Below, in pieces: positions 61,353 to 64,000 of a stretch of DNA of 64,000 nucleotides (position 1 is the first letter of the stretch; each line of letters opens with the position of its first letter). The DNA is from Mytilus edulis. Lineage: Eukaryota; Mollusca; Bivalvia; Mytilida; Mytilidae. Made by a program: the position numbers and the translations under genes. The stretch is taken from positions 57,571,613 through 57,635,612 of the forward strand of contig NC_092355.1 in assembly GCF_963676685.1 (NCBI RefSeq), written 5' to 3'. The notes under the pieces were generated by a model. That model did not search any database, had not been told where the DNA came from, and saw nothing but the letters and a program-made list of their open reading frames with translations.

Positions 61353-61857
61353 GTAAAATAATTATTATCTTACAAAAAAAAAAACATTTTTCAGTCTCAT
61401 TGGAACATGCTAATAACAATTCATCCCAAACTAAGGAAGTCATTAAATAAAGTCAAAATATGTCCGTTCTAATTTTAGAGCAAAAAAGTCAATACGATCG
61501 GTTTAAGGTCAATTTCGTCTACCTCACTAAATCTTGTTAGGCACTATAGACAGGTGAACAATAAGACACAAGTTATTGGTTTATTTCTAAATGATAAAAG
61601 TTAAACACCTAAATAACACAAGAAGTAAAACTTTCGACACACGTAATTCTTCGTTTTCTAGCTTAGGGAGGACAATGACAAAAAGTTTGCTTATATAAAA
61701 TTATTAGAAAAAGGTAAACAATATTGATATGACATAGTATAGTAAAGGTAGCAATATACAGTAAGGAAAAAATATTAAAAATTTACGAAAATCCCCTTTT
61801 CCTTGCTTTCTTGCAAATTAAGCTTACCGTTTGTAGTGTCATACATGTGCATAAATG

Positions 61858-63592
61858 AGGGGGGCAAGGGGGGTCCCAATAACAGCAAAACAGCAAATTG
61901 ATTTGGCTCATAACAGATAACAAGGAATTAAAATGGTCAAAAACAGATAACAGTAAATGAAATATTAAAATTATTCAGTCTTTGACAAATCAGTATTTCT
62001 TATTACGGATATAATCCTTTGTAATGCATTCCATTTTTTATGACTATGTTTTTAGTATTAATTTATCTATCTAGAATGTGTTTAAATTACTACTCAATAT
62101 ATTATAACATTTTTTATACGCTCGTTTACGGAACGTATTATGGTATACTGTTGTCCGTCTGTTGTCAACATGTCGGACATTAACTCAAAAAACTCTTTAA
62201 CCATTTGCATTAAACTTTGGGAAATTGTTTATATCTATTGACGTGAGCTCCCTTTTTTTTTTCATAAATTTTAGATTTTAAGTTTCTGGGTAATGGGTTT
62301 TTATTCAATAAAAATGTTGGTTTTTTTTCAATTTTCTGATAATATCTCAAAAATGCTTTCACAAAGCAAGGAATTTTGGTGAATTGTTTATATCTATTAA
62401 CATGAGATAACTTTCAATTTTTATAAATTTTAGATTTTACGTTTCCGAGTGAACGGGGTTTCATTAATTAAAAAGGGGTTATTTTCCAGTTTTCAGACAT
62501 TAACACAAAAATGTTTTCAGCAGTTCTCATGAAACGTTGGTGTATTGTTTATATATATTGACTGAAGCTCCCTTTGTTGCTAATCAAAAAAGTGACCTAA
62601 AAGAGTTTGAATATTCTGACTTTTTCTAAATGACCATTTAATGGGGTGTGTGGATTTTTCTTAATAAAACTATGAGGCAAAGTGGTATATAGGGTAGAAA
62701 AATCAAAAGCACCAATTATAAGCATGCAATTTATCAAGTACTTTTTGACACTCTAAAAGCAATTTATTCCACTATTTTCAAAGGCCTTATTTGAACAATT
62801 TTTTATCAGCTGAGGTTGTTGATTGTACCAAGTGTACTAGTAAGAAGAATACATAGTTTAGTAGGGAAACAATGGCTTGAAACGAAATAAATCTTTGTTT
62901 GTAATGAGTTATGTGCAGCTTCGGACCCAAGTACATGGTTGGAACTTTCATTGCACAATGCATTTGGTTCTGCTTTGAAAAGAATCACAGAGCTGAGTCT
63001 ATGTACCATATTATATAAAAGGTAAAGTGGTTGTTAGGACCTAGTCCGTAATTGAGATCCTTGTCAGATATTCCTGGCCATATGTTTTCCTTTTTGTCAT
63101 ATTAAGAATTGTTTTAATTTAATATGTTCGTACGGAAAACAAGGAACATTATTCTCATACAAAAAATTAAGATAATTCTAAATACACGTTCATAAAAAAA
63201 ATGGAATTTATTACAAAGGATAATCATAAGATATACTTGAAATGTCCTGGACCACACTTTCGATCTGTGATGGGTATATGTTAATGGAATCCTTCTCTGA
63301 ATACGGGACAAACATATCAGTAGTGGTAGACCCCAATGGCCAATGATCTTCAATTTATACCGAATATTGACTGTCAAAAAAAATGCTAATATTCCAATTT
63401 TCAATAACAGTTAACAGCAAATACATTATCACAATAACAGATAACAGAAAAATTAAAAGCCCAATAACAGCTAACAAAGAATAAGACAATAACAGCTAAC
63501 AGCAAATATATTTTCAAAATAACAGATAACAGAGAATTAAATTGCCCCATAACAGCATAACAGTTAAACCCCTTGCCCCCCCCCCCCCCATA
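61858..63592. mobile_element. Possible 1.73-kb element with GGGGGGCAAGGGG inverted ends
   Basis: The left end GGGGGGCAAGGGG (61859-61872) and right end CCCCTTGCCCCCC (63570-63590) are inverted, flanked by CATAAATG and CATAAATA. Next to both ends, ATAACAG is repeated many times in the same orientation (61882-61965 and 63405-63565). 62100-62640 inside resembles 46500-46740. No coding frame. Two separate insertions cannot be excluded. Confidence 0.5.
62100..62640 (+). repeat. Interspersed repeat of the 46500 family, with internal subrepeats
   Basis: GTCTGTTGTCAACATGTCGG and CTTTAACCATTTGCATTAAA match 46571-46625 with changes. Segments with TTGTTTATATCTATTGACGT and AATTTTAGATTTTA recur three times at about 150-170 bp. 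Confidence 0.55.
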
Positions 63593-64000
63593 AATATGTT
63601 TGTAATCAGTATCTTCCATAGATTTGATATCCAGTGGTTAAAATGCTAAAATATAATTTCTTTTTGGTGTATCCATGGCAACAATCTGCATTTATTTGCT
63701 ATAAAATATTGCAAAAAGGGGGGTAAAGATGTCAAATATTTCCCAAAAATTTGGCCAGTAGAATTTCAATCCCTTGGAGTCATACCTTTTCTGAAACTGT
63801 TTACATATATCTATCAAGAAATCCAATAAAAATCAATTGTCTTCAGGGGCGGATCCAGGATTTTAGTTAAGGGGGGGGGGGAGGGCTCAAACTTAAATTT
63901 TGCCGAGCGTATCGAGGTGAAAACAAATTTGAGGTAAAATTTTCGAAATATTCTCTATTAAGCTGAGGACAACCCATGCTTTGCAAATTTAAGGGGAGCG
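63593..64000. repeat. Right edge with a GGGGCGGATCCAGGATTTT fragment
   Basis: 63593-63844 is AT-rich without a gene. From 63846 the GGGGCGGATCCAGGATTTT family begins, followed by a G run, and is cut by the window edge. Confidence 0.5.

Noticed and set aside
63114..63619. Two - strand open frames
   Set aside because: The right one is a translation of ATAACAG repeats and a C run; the left one is hydrophobic low-complexity with no recognised domain.

Overview
The window is eukaryotic and almost certainly from a bivalve mollusc, most likely a mussel. The sequence is AT-rich, the genes are split by introns with GT..AG borders, and there are Roc/COR/Death-domain exons. Several interspersed repeat families look to me like those of Mytilus-type genomes; that species call is from memory and was not searched. 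Most of the window is repeat DNA; only two split host genes and one decayed mobile-element gene are supported.

Left third (1-19.9 kb). A 63-bp minisatellite runs off the left edge (1-2078). From 3575 to 19307 on the + strand lie the last eight exons of a ROCO-family gene. They give 884 residues in one continuous frame: the second half of a Roc GTPase domain (DFGGQ, THKD), a COR domain, a Cys/His cluster, and two Death domains, each entered through a micro-exon. The 5' end, with the expected P-loop, lies outside the window or was not recognised. Its introns carry a 1.1-kb interspersed element, a palindrome, a 49-bp minisatellite grown from a splice donor, and a fold-back element.

Middle (19.9-46.5 kb). 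Here there is a stack of transposable elements: an 8-bp-TSD purine-rich element, two further copies of the GTCGAGC-hairpin element, and a TAA-flanked MITE nested inside one of them. Then comes an array of about 17.8 kb of a 77-bp satellite (28.65-46.49 kb), with (CA)n-bearing unit variants and multi-kilobase higher-order duplications.

Right third (46.5-64 kb). A decayed gag-like plus tyrosine-recombinase element lies on the - strand (47.25-48.68 kb), broken by frameshifts, by a lost nucleophile and by a repeat insertion. It is followed by a 353-bp tandem element, a 0.93-kb TIR element and an 88-bp minisatellite. The last two exons of an unrecognised helical-protein gene lie on the - strand (57245-54793). 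Their intron begins with a 51-bp minisatellite that, like the 49-bp one, was built from the exon's own splice donor. The rest is hairpin elements and unique AT-rich DNA.

The most notable structure is this pair of unrelated minisatellites, each starting exactly at a splice donor and repeating that donor many times. Base composition, copy numbers and borders were estimated by eye.
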